Shown: positions 9,952-18,882 of the stretch, one piece after another
Layout: the number at the start of each line of letters is the position of its first letter
Numbering within the stretch: the stretch's first letter is position 1
NCBI GenBank assembly: GCA_019912385.1
Contig: JAIOIW010000107.1
Span: 1-51,146, forward strand
Length of the DNA stretch: 51,146 bases
Reading direction: 5' to 3'
Source of the DNA: Notoacmeibacter sp.
Lineage (GTDB): Bacteria; Pseudomonadota; Alphaproteobacteria; Rhizobiales; Rhizobiaceae
Translations under genes and position numbers: made by a program
The notes under the pieces: generated by a model
Databases searched by the model: none
Seen by the model: the letters and a program-made list of their open reading frames with translations, nothing else
Told to the model about the DNA's origin: nothing

Positions 9952-10028
9952 TGGTACGGTTGGGTGGATTCGAACCACCGACCTCAGGAGCCACAATCCT
10001 GCGCTCTAACCAACTGAGCTACAACCGC
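9952..10028 (-). tRNA. tRNA-His (GTG)
   Basis: The minus strand folds into a 77-nt tRNA. Acceptor arms are GCGGTTG and CAACCGT, the D arm contains GCTCAGTTGGTTAGAGC, the anticodon stem-loop is CAGGA-TTGTGGC-TCCTG with anticodon GTG, and the T loop is TTCGAAT. The 3' CCA is encoded. Position 73 is A and position -1 is T, so the usual G-1:C73 pair of bacterial tRNA-His is absent. First base pair is G1-T72. Confidence 0.95.
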
Positions 10029-10110
10029 ACTTGCTTGCTTCCGCGGAGCCGTCAATAAGGATAATCGCAGCAGGTTTCAAGCGGAAAACGGGTGAATGGG
10101 CGCGGGCTTG

Positions 10111-10140
10111 AAAAAGAAAAGGCCGGGTCAAGCCCGGCCT
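10111..10140 (-). terminator. Intrinsic terminator of the phasin gene
   Basis: Read on the minus strand, AGGCCGGG and CCCGGCCT form an 8-bp stem with a 5-base loop (10120-10140), followed directly by TTTTCTTTTT (10111-10120). It lies about 100 bases past the phasin stop and also separates it from the tRNA-His gene on the same strand. Confidence 0.85.
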
Positions 10141-10238
10141 ATGTCGCGGAACCTGCATGGAGGAGGAGCGGTTCCGCCTTCTGCTCGGCGCATCGGGAGG
10201 AAGAGATGCGCCGGCAGTCACTACTCGTGGGGCCGCAA

Positions 10239-10700
10239 TCAGGCGACCTTGAGTTCCTTCATCGCCTTTTCAAAAGCGACCTTGGCCGGCTTGGAGACGT
10301 CCTCGGCAACCTTTGTGGCCGCGACCTGAAATTCCTTGGCCTGCTCGACGGCGGCCTCGGTCTGCTTGCGACCGAAAGCGGTCTGCAGTTCGACGAACTC
10401 CGACAGGGTCTTCACGGCGAACAGGGCTTCAATATGGGAGAAGCCGGCTTCGGCGTTGGCACGCAGCGCTGCGATCGTCTTCCTGGTCATTTCCGCCGAG
10501 GCGTCCCTGATGGTTTCGACGGATTCTTCCATCACCTTCTGGGCTTCCTCGACATTGGCCTTGACCTTGGCATAGGTTTCCTGGCTCTGCTCGAGACCCT
10601 TCTCGGCGAAAGCACGAACCTGATCTGTTGCCTTGGAAGCATCAAAAGCCGCAAACTCGATGGTTTCTGCGGAGCCGTCTATTTTGGTTTTGGTGGCCAT
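10239..10700 (-). CDS. phaP: Phasin (PHB granule-associated protein)
   Basis: A 153-residue all-helical acidic/Lys-rich protein of the phasin_2 family, which coats polyhydroxybutyrate granules. The core (VRAFAEKGLEQSQETYAKVK and the FVELQTAFGRKQTEAAVEQ segment) matches alphaproteobacterial phasins, and the C-terminal KVAEDVSKPAKVAFEKAM is characteristic. There is no signal or membrane segment. AAGGA lies 9 bases before the start. The gene has its own promoter with TGC-rich repeats and its own terminator, so it is monocistronic. The order phasin - cbrA - acetoacetyl-CoA synthetase matches what I recall from S. meliloti (phaP1 - cbrA - acsA2). Confidence 0.92.
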   Translation of the reverse strand: MATKTKIDGSAETIEFAAFDASKATDQVRAFAEKGLEQSQETYAKVKANVEEAQKVMEESVETIRDASAEMTRKTIAALRANAEAGFSHIEALFAVKTLSEFVELQTAFGRKQTEAAVEQAKEFQVAATKVAEDVSKPAKVAFEKAMKELKVA

Positions 10701-10751
10701 TGTCTTATATCCTTGTGAACGAGGTTAGACTGCCGTGGGTGTGATAGGGTT

Positions 10752-10780
10752 TATATAGGGTAGTTTTTTGTGCATTGCAA
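10752..10780 (-). promoter_or_regulatory. Phasin promoter (-35/-10)
   Basis: On the minus strand TTGCAA (10775-10780) and TATATA (10752-10757) are separated by exactly 17 bases, a good sigma-70-type promoter. Transcription would begin near 10745, giving a leader of about 45 nt before the phasin start at 10700. Confidence 0.7.
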
Positions 10781-10801
10781 CATATTTTTTGCAGTGCAAC
10801 A
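10771..10801. promoter_or_regulatory. Putative PhaR operator: two TGCA-type repeats
   Basis: TGCATTGCAACA (10771-10782) and TGCAGTGCAACA (10790-10801) are direct repeats differing at one base, 19 bases apart. TGC-rich sites in phasin promoters are bound by the repressor PhaR in Paracoccus and Rhodobacter (known). Here the proximal copy covers the -35 element, so repression by occlusion is a natural reading (inference). phaR itself is not in the window. Confidence 0.6.
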
Positions 10802-10953
10802 TTTTTGCTCTGTCGTTAACCACCAAAAAACAATCCGGCCGGCATGGGCGCGCATTTCTGGACGGCGCAACCCACTATGATTATTAATAATCCGTAAATG
10901 GGGACAGCAGTGGAACCCCGAAACATGCTTGCAGGCAGGCTGGCGGAGAATTC

Positions 10954-13900
10954 ATGACCGCACAGGGCTATCCGTTTATCGACATCGCGGCGCTCGACGC
11001 AGTGCGCGAGGGCTTCGCGCGCGGCGACGCGATGATCGTCCTTTCAACCGACCTCGGCCGTTTCATCTGGGCCAACGGACCCGGTGCGCGCCTGTTTGGC
11101 TATCCCGATCTGGAAGAGATCGCCGGGGCTGCCTGTGAATTGTCGGTTCAGGCCCGCCGCCAGATCACCGGATTGCACGGTTTCCCCGAAATCGGCGCAG
11201 GCCGCATGGTTCATGTTCGCCTCGCTTCGGGATTGCGAAGCCGCACAATCGGCTTCCAGGCAAGTGCTATACGGCTTCCCGACGATCAACCGGGCATATT
11301 GCTCGCAGTGCCGGCGACGACCCGGAGTTCCCGCAGCACGGAAGAGATCGCAGCCGAGGCGATCAGCGGCATCCGTGAAGCGGGACACTTTGCGGCGCTG
11401 GTCGATAGCGCCGGCCGCATCCTCGCCGGATCTGCCGGTCTCGATTCACTTGGACTGACACAATCGGTCCTCGCGGCACTGGTCGACGATGTCGCGCAGG
11501 AAAAGGACCGCTTGATCAAGAAGCGCGTTCCCACCGGCAGGCGGTCCATACCGGCCGGTTTCGCGCGGCTGACGGACGATCCGGCGCTGCATCTCCTTGT
11601 CGCGATCGACGAAAGCGCGCTGATCGGGTCGATCGACGACGGTGCCGATACCACGGCGGCCGGACCCCGCGAGGAAGAAGGCAAAGGGGAGTTCGGTGTT
11701 ACGCCCGCGGGCGCAGGCGAGCGCGAAGGCTCCGTCCGGTACGAGGCGCCATTCGAAACCATGGCGCCAGCCGCCGAGACGCCGGTGAAAGAGGCCCTGT
11801 TTACGCGAGACGAGACAGAACGCGCTGGCGAAGCGCAGGCGGAGGAAGCCGCCGGCGAAGAACACCGGGAAGCAACGCTGGAGGAAGCGCCGCGGCCGGA
11901 CGAGATACCGCAAAGCGAGAAGAGCGCGGAGCCGGCCGGGGCCGCAGGACCGCCGACTGTCCGGTTTGTGTGGCGCACAGATGCGGAAGGCCGCTTCAGC
12001 TCGATCTCGCCGGAATTCGCGCAGGCTGTCGGCGAGAATGCCGCCGATGTCGTCGGACGACGATTCAGCGATGTCGCCAAGAACTTCGACCTCGATCCGG
12101 ATGGCGAAATCGCCGGTCTTCTGGAACGCCGTGACACATGGTCCGGCCGCTCCGTGCTGTGGCCGCGGCAGGGAACCGACCTGCGGATCCCCGTCGATCT
12201 GGCAGCGCTTCCAGTCTATGACCGCGAACGCAAGTTCGAAGGTTTCCGCGGGTTTGGCGTCGCGCGGTCCAGCGATGCGGTCGTCGATCCCGACGGTCTC
12301 GGCCTCGCGCTGACCGATGGCAAACCCGAGACACGAACCGGAGACAAGGAAATTCCCTCCCTGCCGGGAATCGAGAAACATGATCCTTTCAAGGGCGAAG
12401 TCCCCGCACTCGCGATCCAGGAAACACCGGCCCTTCGGACCACCGACAAGATCATCAGCCTGGCGGAACGCCGCGACAAACCGGCCGAGCGCGACCTGTC
12501 ACCCAGCGAAAAGATCGCGTTCAGGGCGATCGGAGACCGGTTGAAACAGGAAGGTCTCGGGGCGCCATCCGAACTGGAAACAAGCGAGCTTGCCGAGCAT
12601 CCGGCAACGCCTGCAGAGCCCCGTCCGGACGAAGACTTGCCGACCGAAGCGGACAAGGTCGCGAGCGAGCCGGCTGCCGTCCCGCCACCACTGGCATCCT
12701 CCGGCTTCCTTCCCTCTGCATTTCCCGCGACACAGGAAAAGCAGATGCGGCCTCCTGTGCAACTTGGCGTCGAGATTGCCACCGGTGGAGCCACCCCTGC
12801 CCTGCTGGCACGGCTTCCCGTACCAGTCCTCGTCACATCGGCGGGCGATCTGCGCTATGCAAACCGCGAATTCCTCGCGCTTTCGGGCTACAATACGCTT
12901 GCCGAGCTCCAGGAGGCCGGCGGCCTTGCCGTCCTTTTCGCCGATGAAGTGGAGTACAACCCCGGCGAAGACACCGGGGGCCGCGCCCTTCCGCTGTTGA
13001 CGCGCGACGGCGACGTCATTCCGGTCAGCGCACATCTTCAGTCGATCCCCTGGGCACAAGGAAAAGCCCTGCTGCTGGCGCTTCGCGCTCAGCCGGTGGC
13101 TCTTGCGGAATCCGGCAACGACAATGAACCGCGCCGGCATCTGCTGGCCGAGGTCGCCGATATTCCGCAATTGCAGGCCACCGTGGAACAACTCACCACA
13201 ATCCTCGACACCGCCACCGACGGAATCGTGCTGATCGACAATGACGGCAACGTGCGCTCCCTCAACGGCTCGGCGGAAGCGCTGTTCGGTTTCGATGCCG
13301 CCGAGTTCGAGGGAAAGCCCTTCGCCCAGCTCTTCGCGGTGGAAAGCCAGCGCTCGGCGCGCGACTACCTTCTCGGGCTTTCGGAGCACGGCGTCGCCAG
13401 CGTCCTCAATGACGGGCGCGAGGTGATCGGACGGGAGGCCCGGGGGCGGTTCATACCGCTGTACATGACGATCGGCCGTCTGCCCGGCGACAGCGGATAT
13501 TGCGCGGTCATGCGTGACATCACCCACTGGAAGCGGGCGGAAGAGGAACTGACCGAAGCGCGCCGGCAGGCCGAAGTCGCCTCAAAGCAGAAAACGGAAT
13601 TCCTTGCGCGCATCAGTCACGAAATCCGCACGCCCTTGAACGCGATCATCGGCTTTTCCGAACTGATGATTTCGGAACGGTTCGGTCCGATCGGCAACGA
13701 GCGATACCGCGATTACCTCCAGGACATCAAGCGTTCGGGAAGCCACGTTCTTGATCTCGTCAACGACCTGCTCGACATCTCGAAGATCGAGGCGGGGCAG
13801 CAGGAGATGAACTATGAGGCCGTGTCGCTCAACGACGTGCTGAACGAATCCGTGGCGCTGATGCAGCCACAGGCGAATCGCGAGCGGGTCATCATTCGAT

Positions 13901-14289
13901 CCTCTTTCGCCTCCGGCCTGCCCGACGTTGTGGCCGACCTGCGCTCGATCAAGCAGATCGCCCTCAATCTCATGTCGAACGCGGTGAAGTTTACCCAGCC
14001 GGGCGGGCAGGTGATCGTATCGACCACATATGAGGCAAACGGCGATGTCGTCATGCGGGTCCGCGATACCGGTATCGGAATGTCGCCCTCCGACATCGAA
14101 CTGGCGTTGAAACCGTTCAAGCAACTTGGAACCATCCACCGCACCCGAGGCGACGGAACCGGGCTCGGCCTGCCGCTGACGAAAGCCATGGTCGAAGCCA
14201 ACAGGGCGAAGTTTTCGATCGATTCCACTCCGGGCGACGGAACCATGGTGGAAGTTACATTTCCGCCGACACGAGTCCTGGCCGACTGA
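10954..14289 (+). CDS. cbrA: PAS-domain sensor histidine kinase CbrA (PleC/DivJ/PdhS family)
   Basis: A 1111-residue kinase without predicted membrane helices. PAS-like segments are visible near residues 20-70, 335-440, 618-690 and 745-870; between the first two lies a long acidic, Glu/Ala-rich linker (about 225-330). The kinase core begins at the H box HEIRTPLNAIIGF with phosphoacceptor His889, then the N box (LNLMSNAVKF), DTGIGM and the G2 box GTGLGLPLTKAMVEANRA. The MVEANRA ending and LMQPQANRERVIIR segment are diagnostic of the DivK-directed family. In S. meliloti CbrA controls cell-cycle progression and envelope properties through DivK and CtrA. Gene order beside phaP and acetoacetyl-CoA synthetase supports the name. 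ATG 10954 follows GGCGGAG. Confidence 0.85.
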   Translation: MTAQGYPFIDIAALDAVREGFARGDAMIVLSTDLGRFIWANGPGARLFGYPDLEEIAGAACELSVQARRQITGLHGFPEIGAGRMVHVRLASGLRSRTIGFQASAIRLPDDQPGILLAVPATTRSSRSTEEIAAEAISGIREAGHFAALVDSAGRILAGSAGLDSLGLTQSVLAALVDDVAQEKDRLIKKRVPTGRRSIPAGFARLTDDPALHLLVAIDESALIGSIDDGADTTAAGPREEEGKGEFGVTPAGAGEREGSVRYEAPFETMAPAAETPVKEALFTRDETERAGEAQAEEAAGEEHREATLEEAPRPDEIPQSEKSAEPAGAAGPPTVRFVWRTDAEGRFSSISPEFAQAVGENAADVVGRRFSDVAKNFDLDPDGEIAGLLERRDTWSGRSVLWPRQGTDLRIPVDLAALPVYDRERKFEGFRGFGVARSSDAVVDPDGLGLALTDGKPETRTGDKEIPSLPGIEKHDPFKGEVPALAIQETPALRTTDKIISLAERRDKPAERDLSPSEKIAFRAIGDRLKQEGLGAPSELETSELAEHPATPAEPRPDEDLPTEADKVASEPAAVPPPLASSGFLPSAFPATQEKQMRPPVQLGVEIATGGATPALLARLPVPVLVTSAGDLRYANREFLALSGYNTLAELQEAGGLAVLFADEVEYNPGEDTGGRALPLLTRDGDVIPVSAHLQSIPWAQGKALLLALRAQPVALAESGNDNEPRRHLLAEVADIPQLQATVEQLTTILDTATDGIVLIDNDGNVRSLNGSAEALFGFDAAEFEGKPFAQLFAVESQRSARDYLLGLSEHGVASVLNDGREVIGREARGRFIPLYMTIGRLPGDSGYCAVMRDITHWKRAEEELTEARRQAEVASKQKTEFLARISHEIRTPLNAIIGFSELMISERFGPIGNERYRDYLQDIKRSGSHVLDLVNDLLDISKIEAGQQEMNYEAVSLNDVLNESVALMQPQANRERVIIRSSFASGLPDVVADLRSIKQIALNLMSNAVKFTQPGGQVIVSTTYEANGDVVMRVRDTGIGMSPSDIELALKPFKQLGTIHRTRGDGTGLGLPLTKAMVEANRAKFSIDSTPGDGTMVEVTFPPTRVLAD

Positions 14290-14331
14290 AGGTGGTGGCG
14301 GTCAAGCACCATTGCCACTCCGCACGCGCCC

Positions 14332-14360
14332 AAAAAAAAGCGCCTCCCGCGGGAGGCGCT
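14332..14360 (-). terminator. Intrinsic terminator downstream of acetoacetyl-CoA synthetase
   Basis: A perfect palindrome, AGCGCCTCCCG and its complement (14339-14360), is followed on the minus strand by a run of eight T (14332-14339). On the plus strand no T-run follows, so it mainly serves minus-strand transcription, ending the acetoacetyl-CoA synthetase message about 225 bases past its stop. Its position 50 bases past the cbrA stop means it may also stabilise or slow the cbrA transcript. Confidence 0.75.
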
Positions 14361-14584
14361 GTCAAATCGGTGAAACGGCTGTCAACGGGGCAAGAGCAAA
14401 AGCAGTACTGTCTATCCACTCGGGAGTTGCAGGCGTTGTCGAATACGCCTCAGGATACACGCGACTATTGGCGCCGCCCCTTAACAAATCCTTACCCGGC
14501 TCTTCGGCATTTTAGCCGGGCGTGCCAGATGAGCATTCTCGGTTAATTTAGCAGTAACCAACGGTTAACCATCCAGCCCGCGAC

Positions 14585-16540
14585 CTATTTCTGCAATTGC
14601 GGTAAATCCTTAAACAATTCAAGGGCTTCCGGATTTGCAAGCGCTTCCTTGTTCTTCACCGCCCGACCATGCACGATATCACGTACCGCAAGTTCGGTGA
14701 TCTTTCCGGATTTGGTACGCGGAATGTCGCCGACAGCGACAATGCGGGCGGGAATGTGGCGGGGGCTGGCTCCGGTGCGAATCCTGGTCCTGATCTTCTT
14801 CTCCAGTTCCTCGTCCAGGACCACGCCTTCAGCCAGGCGAACGAAGAGGACGACGCGTACGTCATCATCCCAGTCCTGGCCGATACAAATGGCTTCGACA
14901 ATCTCGTCGAGTTGTTCGACCTGGTTGTAGATTTCGGCCGTACCGATGCGCACGCCACCGGGATTGAGCGTGGCGTCGGAGCGGCCATGAATGATCATGC
15001 CGTCATGGCTGGTCCATTCGGCAAAATCGCCATGGCACCAGACATTGTCGAAGCGCTCGAAATAGGCGCCGTGATATTTCGATCCGTCGGGATCGTTCCA
15101 GAATCCGATCGGCATTGAGGGAAAGGCCCCGGTGCAGACGAGCTCGCCCTTTTGCTGCCTGACCGGCTTGCCGTCATCATCCCAGACATCGACCGCCATG
15201 CCGAGGCCGGGTCCCTGGATTTCGCCCGACCAGACCGGCTTTACTGGAACGCCGAGGACGAAACAGGAGACGATATCGGTGCCGCCAGAAATCGAGGCGA
15301 GGTGCACGTCCCGCTTGATCCCGTCATAGACGAAGTTGAACCCTTCGGGCGAGAGCGGCGAACCGGTCGACGAAATGACCCGGACCGCGGACAGATCGTG
15401 TGTATCGATCGGACGCAAGCCGCTCTTGTTGACCGCGTCGATGAATTTGGCCGAGGTGCCGAAATAGGTCATTTTCTCGGCGTCCGCAAAATCGAAGATC
15501 GCATTGCCGTCCGGATAAAAGGGCGACCCGTCGTAAAGCAGCAGGGTGGCGCCCGCCGCCAGGCCTGAGACCAGCCAGTTCCACATCATCCACCCGCAGG
15601 TGGTGAAGTAGAAAAACCGGTCGTTCTCGCGAATGCCCGCATGCAGCCGCTGTTCCTTGGCATGCTGGATCAGCGTGCCGCCAGCGCCATGAACGATGCA
15701 CTTGGGAATTCCGGTCGTGCCGGAGGAGAACAGGATATAGAGCGGATGATTGAACGGCATCCGCTTGAAGATCAGTTCCTTCGGATCATGGAGCTCGATG
15801 AAACCGTCGAGCGTCACGCCGCCATCGATGGCCGATGCCACCGCGTTCGCCTCGCCGAGATAATCGACCACGATGCAGCGCCGCGCCCGCAGTTGCGCCA
15901 TGACGGCCGCCGCCTTCTGCCCGGTTTTCTGCTGCTTGCCATTGTACCAGTAGCCATCGACCGCCACGAACAGCGACGGCTCGATCTGACCGAAACGGTC
16001 GAGAACGCCCTGTTCGCCGAAATCGGGAGAACATGACGACCAGGTCGCCCCGATCGAGGTCGCGGCCAGCATGCAGGCCACCGTTTCGGGCATGTTGGGC
16101 ATCATCGCTGCAATGCGGTCACCGGGCTTGATGCCCTCGGCCAGGAAAGCCTGCTGCAGACGCGAGACCAGCGCGCGCAGCGCGTCCCACGACATGCGGC
16201 GTTCGACCTTGTCCTCGCCGCGAAAGACGATGGCATCGCCTTTGCCCGTCTTCCACAGCAGGTTCTCGGCAAAGTTCAGCCGCGCACCGGGAAAGAAGGA
16301 CGCACCCGGCATCAGATCGCCGTCGGCGAGGATCTCATTTCCCTTGTCACCGATGAGACCGCAGAAATCCCACACCAGGCTCCAGAACTTCTCGCGGTCG
16401 GTGACCGACCATGCATGAAGAGCGTCGAATCCGTCGAGCGCGAGCCCGAAACTGGCGTTGGCGCGTTCCATGAACGCGGTCACTGCACTCGCGCGAACCT
16501 GTTCCGGCGATGGTGTCCAGAGCGGCTTTTGTGTCGACAT
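14585..16540 (-). CDS. acsA2: Acetoacetyl-CoA synthetase
   Basis: This 651-residue cytosolic enzyme activates acetoacetate to acetoacetyl-CoA with ATP, linking ketone bodies and PHB breakdown products to central metabolism. It is an ANL-family ligase with the phosphate loop LFSSGTTGIPKCI, the DGSPFYPDGNAIFDFA segment and the C-terminal hinge/lysine region (PRTKSGKITELAVRD) holding the catalytic Lys. The N-terminal FWSLVWDF is typical of acetoacetyl- rather than acetyl-CoA synthetases. ATG 16540 follows GGGAG. It is monocistronic, divergent from the AsmA-like gene, and sits near a phasin gene and cbrA, as in S. meliloti (acsA2). Confidence 0.93.
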   Translation of the reverse strand: MSTQKPLWTPSPEQVRASAVTAFMERANASFGLALDGFDALHAWSVTDREKFWSLVWDFCGLIGDKGNEILADGDLMPGASFFPGARLNFAENLLWKTGKGDAIVFRGEDKVERRMSWDALRALVSRLQQAFLAEGIKPGDRIAAMMPNMPETVACMLAATSIGATWSSCSPDFGEQGVLDRFGQIEPSLFVAVDGYWYNGKQQKTGQKAAAVMAQLRARRCIVVDYLGEANAVASAIDGGVTLDGFIELHDPKELIFKRMPFNHPLYILFSSGTTGIPKCIVHGAGGTLIQHAKEQRLHAGIRENDRFFYFTTCGWMMWNWLVSGLAAGATLLLYDGSPFYPDGNAIFDFADAEKMTYFGTSAKFIDAVNKSGLRPIDTHDLSAVRVISSTGSPLSPEGFNFVYDGIKRDVHLASISGGTDIVSCFVLGVPVKPVWSGEIQGPGLGMAVDVWDDDGKPVRQQKGELVCTGAFPSMPIGFWNDPDGSKYHGAYFERFDNVWCHGDFAEWTSHDGMIIHGRSDATLNPGGVRIGTAEIYNQVEQLDEIVEAICIGQDWDDDVRVVLFVRLAEGVVLDEELEKKIRTRIRTGASPRHIPARIVAVGDIPRTKSGKITELAVRDIVHGRAVKNKEALANPEALELFKDLPQLQK

Positions 16541-16716
16541 CAAAATCTCCCATTGACAGCCTGCGCATAAAGCATGGCCGCCAAATCGTTCGCAAGCGCC
16601 TTGTGGCCTCCAACAGGCTGTGCGAAACAGTCGCGCGCACCCCGCCCAACCTTGAAATAGCGCGGCGCAGGTCTCACCATGCGCCCCACGCTGAAGTGAG
16701 TGAAAAACCATTGAAC

Positions 16717-18525
16717 ATGAGGCGCAAGGGCGAAGTGGTCGCACTTGTCGCGATCGCGCTGATCGCGATCGTTGTCATTTGCCTTCCGTTTCTCGCTTCG
16801 ACCAGCGTTATCCGCAACCGGATCGCCCTGGAGATCGGAAACTGGTCGGGCTACCGCGTCGTATTTGATGACGCGCCGAAGATATCCCTGTTTCCCTCGG
16901 TGACCGCCGATCTGAAAAATGTCCGGTTCTACAATTGGGGCCAACCGGGCGAACAACCGGTTATCAAGGCCGAAAACATCCGGATCGGCCTTTCCGCGCT
17001 TTCCGCCATATCGGGGGAGATCGCGTTTACCGGCGTGACGATCCTGCGACCGGTCGTTTATGTCAGGGGCGGGGATTCGACGATACCCTATCCGGACTGG
17101 CCTGCGGCGGGCAAACTGATGGGCGGCATCCGGGCGGCGCGCGAGGCGGTCAAGGCAAATCCCGCGGCACCGGACCTTTCGAACCTGCCCGATGACGGTT
17201 TGGGAAGCGTCGTCATCGTGGATGGCCGCGTGGTCGAGCTCGCAAATTCCGCGGAACGACAGCTTGTCACCAGTGTCGAGGGCACGCTGAACTGGGCCAG
17301 GCTCGATGGCGGAGTCGAGATTTCTCTCAAGGGAATATGGCGTGGCGAAAGCGTTTCAGTCAGCGCGAACGCTCCGCGGCCGTTGCTTCTGCTGGGCGGC
17401 GGCGATGCAGCGATCAAATTCCTCGCGGTGTCGAATCCGCTCAGGACAGGTTTCGAGGGGCGAATGATGCTCGCCGACGCACCGTTTTTCGATGGTGCCC
17501 TGTCGATAACGACACCGTCGCTCACGCGTGTGCTCGAGTGGCTAGGATCTCCGGTCGCAGAACGCATGTCGATCGGCGCAACCACGCTTTCCGGGCATGC
17601 GACCGGCGATCCTTCGCGGGCAAAGATCAAGGATGTGTCGTTGACGATCGACGGCAACAAAGGTGTCGGCGCGCTGGATTTCTCGTTCAACAAGTCCTCC
17701 ACGACCGTTGCCGGTACGCTCGATTTCGGTGCGCTCGACCTCCAATCCTTCGTGACCGCATTCTCCAATCTGCCGCTGGCAAGCGAGGACGCCAGCGCGA
17801 TCATAGAAACCGGCGCCGTCCCGCGCGTGGATCTCGATCTTCGTCTTTCCGCCCAGACCGCCAGGCTCGGTCCGTTTTCGTTCACGAACGTGGCCGCGAC
17901 CGCGCAGGTGAAAAAGGGTTTCGCCGCCTTCGACATATCCGATGCGACGGCATTTACCGGCACCGTCCAGGTCGGACTGCGTATTGACCGTGACGGCACG
18001 GAGAACAACGGCGAACTGCGAATTCTGGCGTCAGATGTCGATGGCGCGGAACTGGCCAAGGCAATCGGTAACCCGGCGTTGTTTCCGGATGCGACCTGCA
18101 CGTTTTCCGTCATTCTCAACGGCCCCGCGATCACATGGCAATCTCTCCTCGAACAGTCGAAGGGATCATTCACGGCCAAGTTCCGGTCCGGAACCGTGCC
18201 CCGCCTGAACATGACCAAGTTCCTTGAACGCTCAAAGACGGGCGGGTTCTTCCGGCTCAACGAGATCCAGGACGGCTCACTCGCTTTGAAGTCTGCCGAG
18301 ATCGAGACCCAGATTTCCGGCGGAAGCGCGAGAATTCAGAAGGCCGAGATCATGACCGGGAACTACAAGATCAAGCTGTCGGGCTACATACCGTTCAAGG
18401 ATGGAAGTCTGGCGCTTTCAGGCCGGGTCCTGCGGAACGGCGAAACGGACGGTGCGCTCGCCGCGGCGTTTTTTGTCGGCGGGTCCTGGAGATCGCCGTA
18501 TTTCTCGCCGGTCGTGTTGCCTTGA
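16717..18525 (+). CDS. AsmA family protein
   Basis: An envelope protein of about 602 residues with one N-terminal membrane helix (VVALVAIALIAIVVICLPFL) and a long periplasmic beta-rich part. The AsmA hallmarks are present: the early segment FDDAPKISLFPSVTADLKNV, the block on base-level scaffold PVIKAENIRIGLSALSAI, and a C-terminal region (LEQSKGSFTAKFRSGTVPRL) resembling the AsmA C-terminal domain. AsmA-like proteins belong to the bridge-like lipid-transfer group acting between inner and outer membranes. I choose ATG 16717 because the upstream frame overlaps the acetoacetyl-CoA synthetase gene. No operon partner is apparent. Confidence 0.8.
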   Translation: MRRKGEVVALVAIALIAIVVICLPFLASTSVIRNRIALEIGNWSGYRVVFDDAPKISLFPSVTADLKNVRFYNWGQPGEQPVIKAENIRIGLSALSAISGEIAFTGVTILRPVVYVRGGDSTIPYPDWPAAGKLMGGIRAAREAVKANPAAPDLSNLPDDGLGSVVIVDGRVVELANSAERQLVTSVEGTLNWARLDGGVEISLKGIWRGESVSVSANAPRPLLLLGGGDAAIKFLAVSNPLRTGFEGRMMLADAPFFDGALSITTPSLTRVLEWLGSPVAERMSIGATTLSGHATGDPSRAKIKDVSLTIDGNKGVGALDFSFNKSSTTVAGTLDFGALDLQSFVTAFSNLPLASEDASAIIETGAVPRVDLDLRLSAQTARLGPFSFTNVAATAQVKKGFAAFDISDATAFTGTVQVGLRIDRDGTENNGELRILASDVDGAELAKAIGNPALFPDATCTFSVILNGPAITWQSLLEQSKGSFTAKFRSGTVPRLNMTKFLERSKTGGFFRLNEIQDGSLALKSAEIETQISGGSARIQKAEIMTGNYKIKLSGYIPFKDGSLALSGRVLRNGETDGALAAAFFVGGSWRSPYFSPVVLP

Positions 18526-18628
18526 GCAGGGTGCAAAAGCCGGCTGGTTGCGCGCGGCGATTCATTTCCTTGCCGAATCAAGCTAGAGTTCGACCGCATG
18601 AGCAGCAAGTGGGTCCAGGGGGACGGTA

Positions 18629-18871
18629 TTGCTCAGATTTTTCTCCGCAATCGTGAAGATCGCGATCATTTCTATGATTACCGGTGCCGGGCTTTCGCTG
18701 TTTGACCTGTCGGCGGCCGATGTCCTTGCCGAACTCGGGCTGACACCGGAAAACGCGCTCGGCCTTCTGGAACGCGGAGCGCGCTGGGCAATCCCGAATA
18801 TCGTCCTCGGCTCAATGGTCATCGTACCGATCTGGCTTGTCGTGTTTCTTCTGCGTCCGCCGCGCGGATAG
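18629..18871 (+). CDS. Small membrane protein, DUF6460-like
   Basis: An 80-residue protein with two hydrophobic segments (residues about 7-27 and 55-74) and a short basic tail RPPRG. I read the start as TTG 18629, preceded by a strong AGGGGGA ribosome site; no ATG is available in frame upstream. It has the same layout as the protein at 48441-48710 (helix with KI/KL...S...G, central amphipathic stretch, second helix with G..IV.P), so both probably belong to the family I remember as DUF6460. The function is unknown. It converges with potI, 11 bases away. Confidence 0.6.
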   Translation: MLRFFSAIVKIAIISMITGAGLSLFDLSAADVLAELGLTPENALGLLERGARWAIPNIVLGSMVIVPIWLVVFLLRPPRG

Positions 18872-18882
18872 GTTATCCGTTG

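Noticed and set aside
14339-14360. Palindrome as a plus-strand terminator of cbrA
   Set aside because: No T-run follows on the plus strand, while eight T follow on the minus strand, so it is assigned to the minus strand; a secondary role for cbrA is left open.
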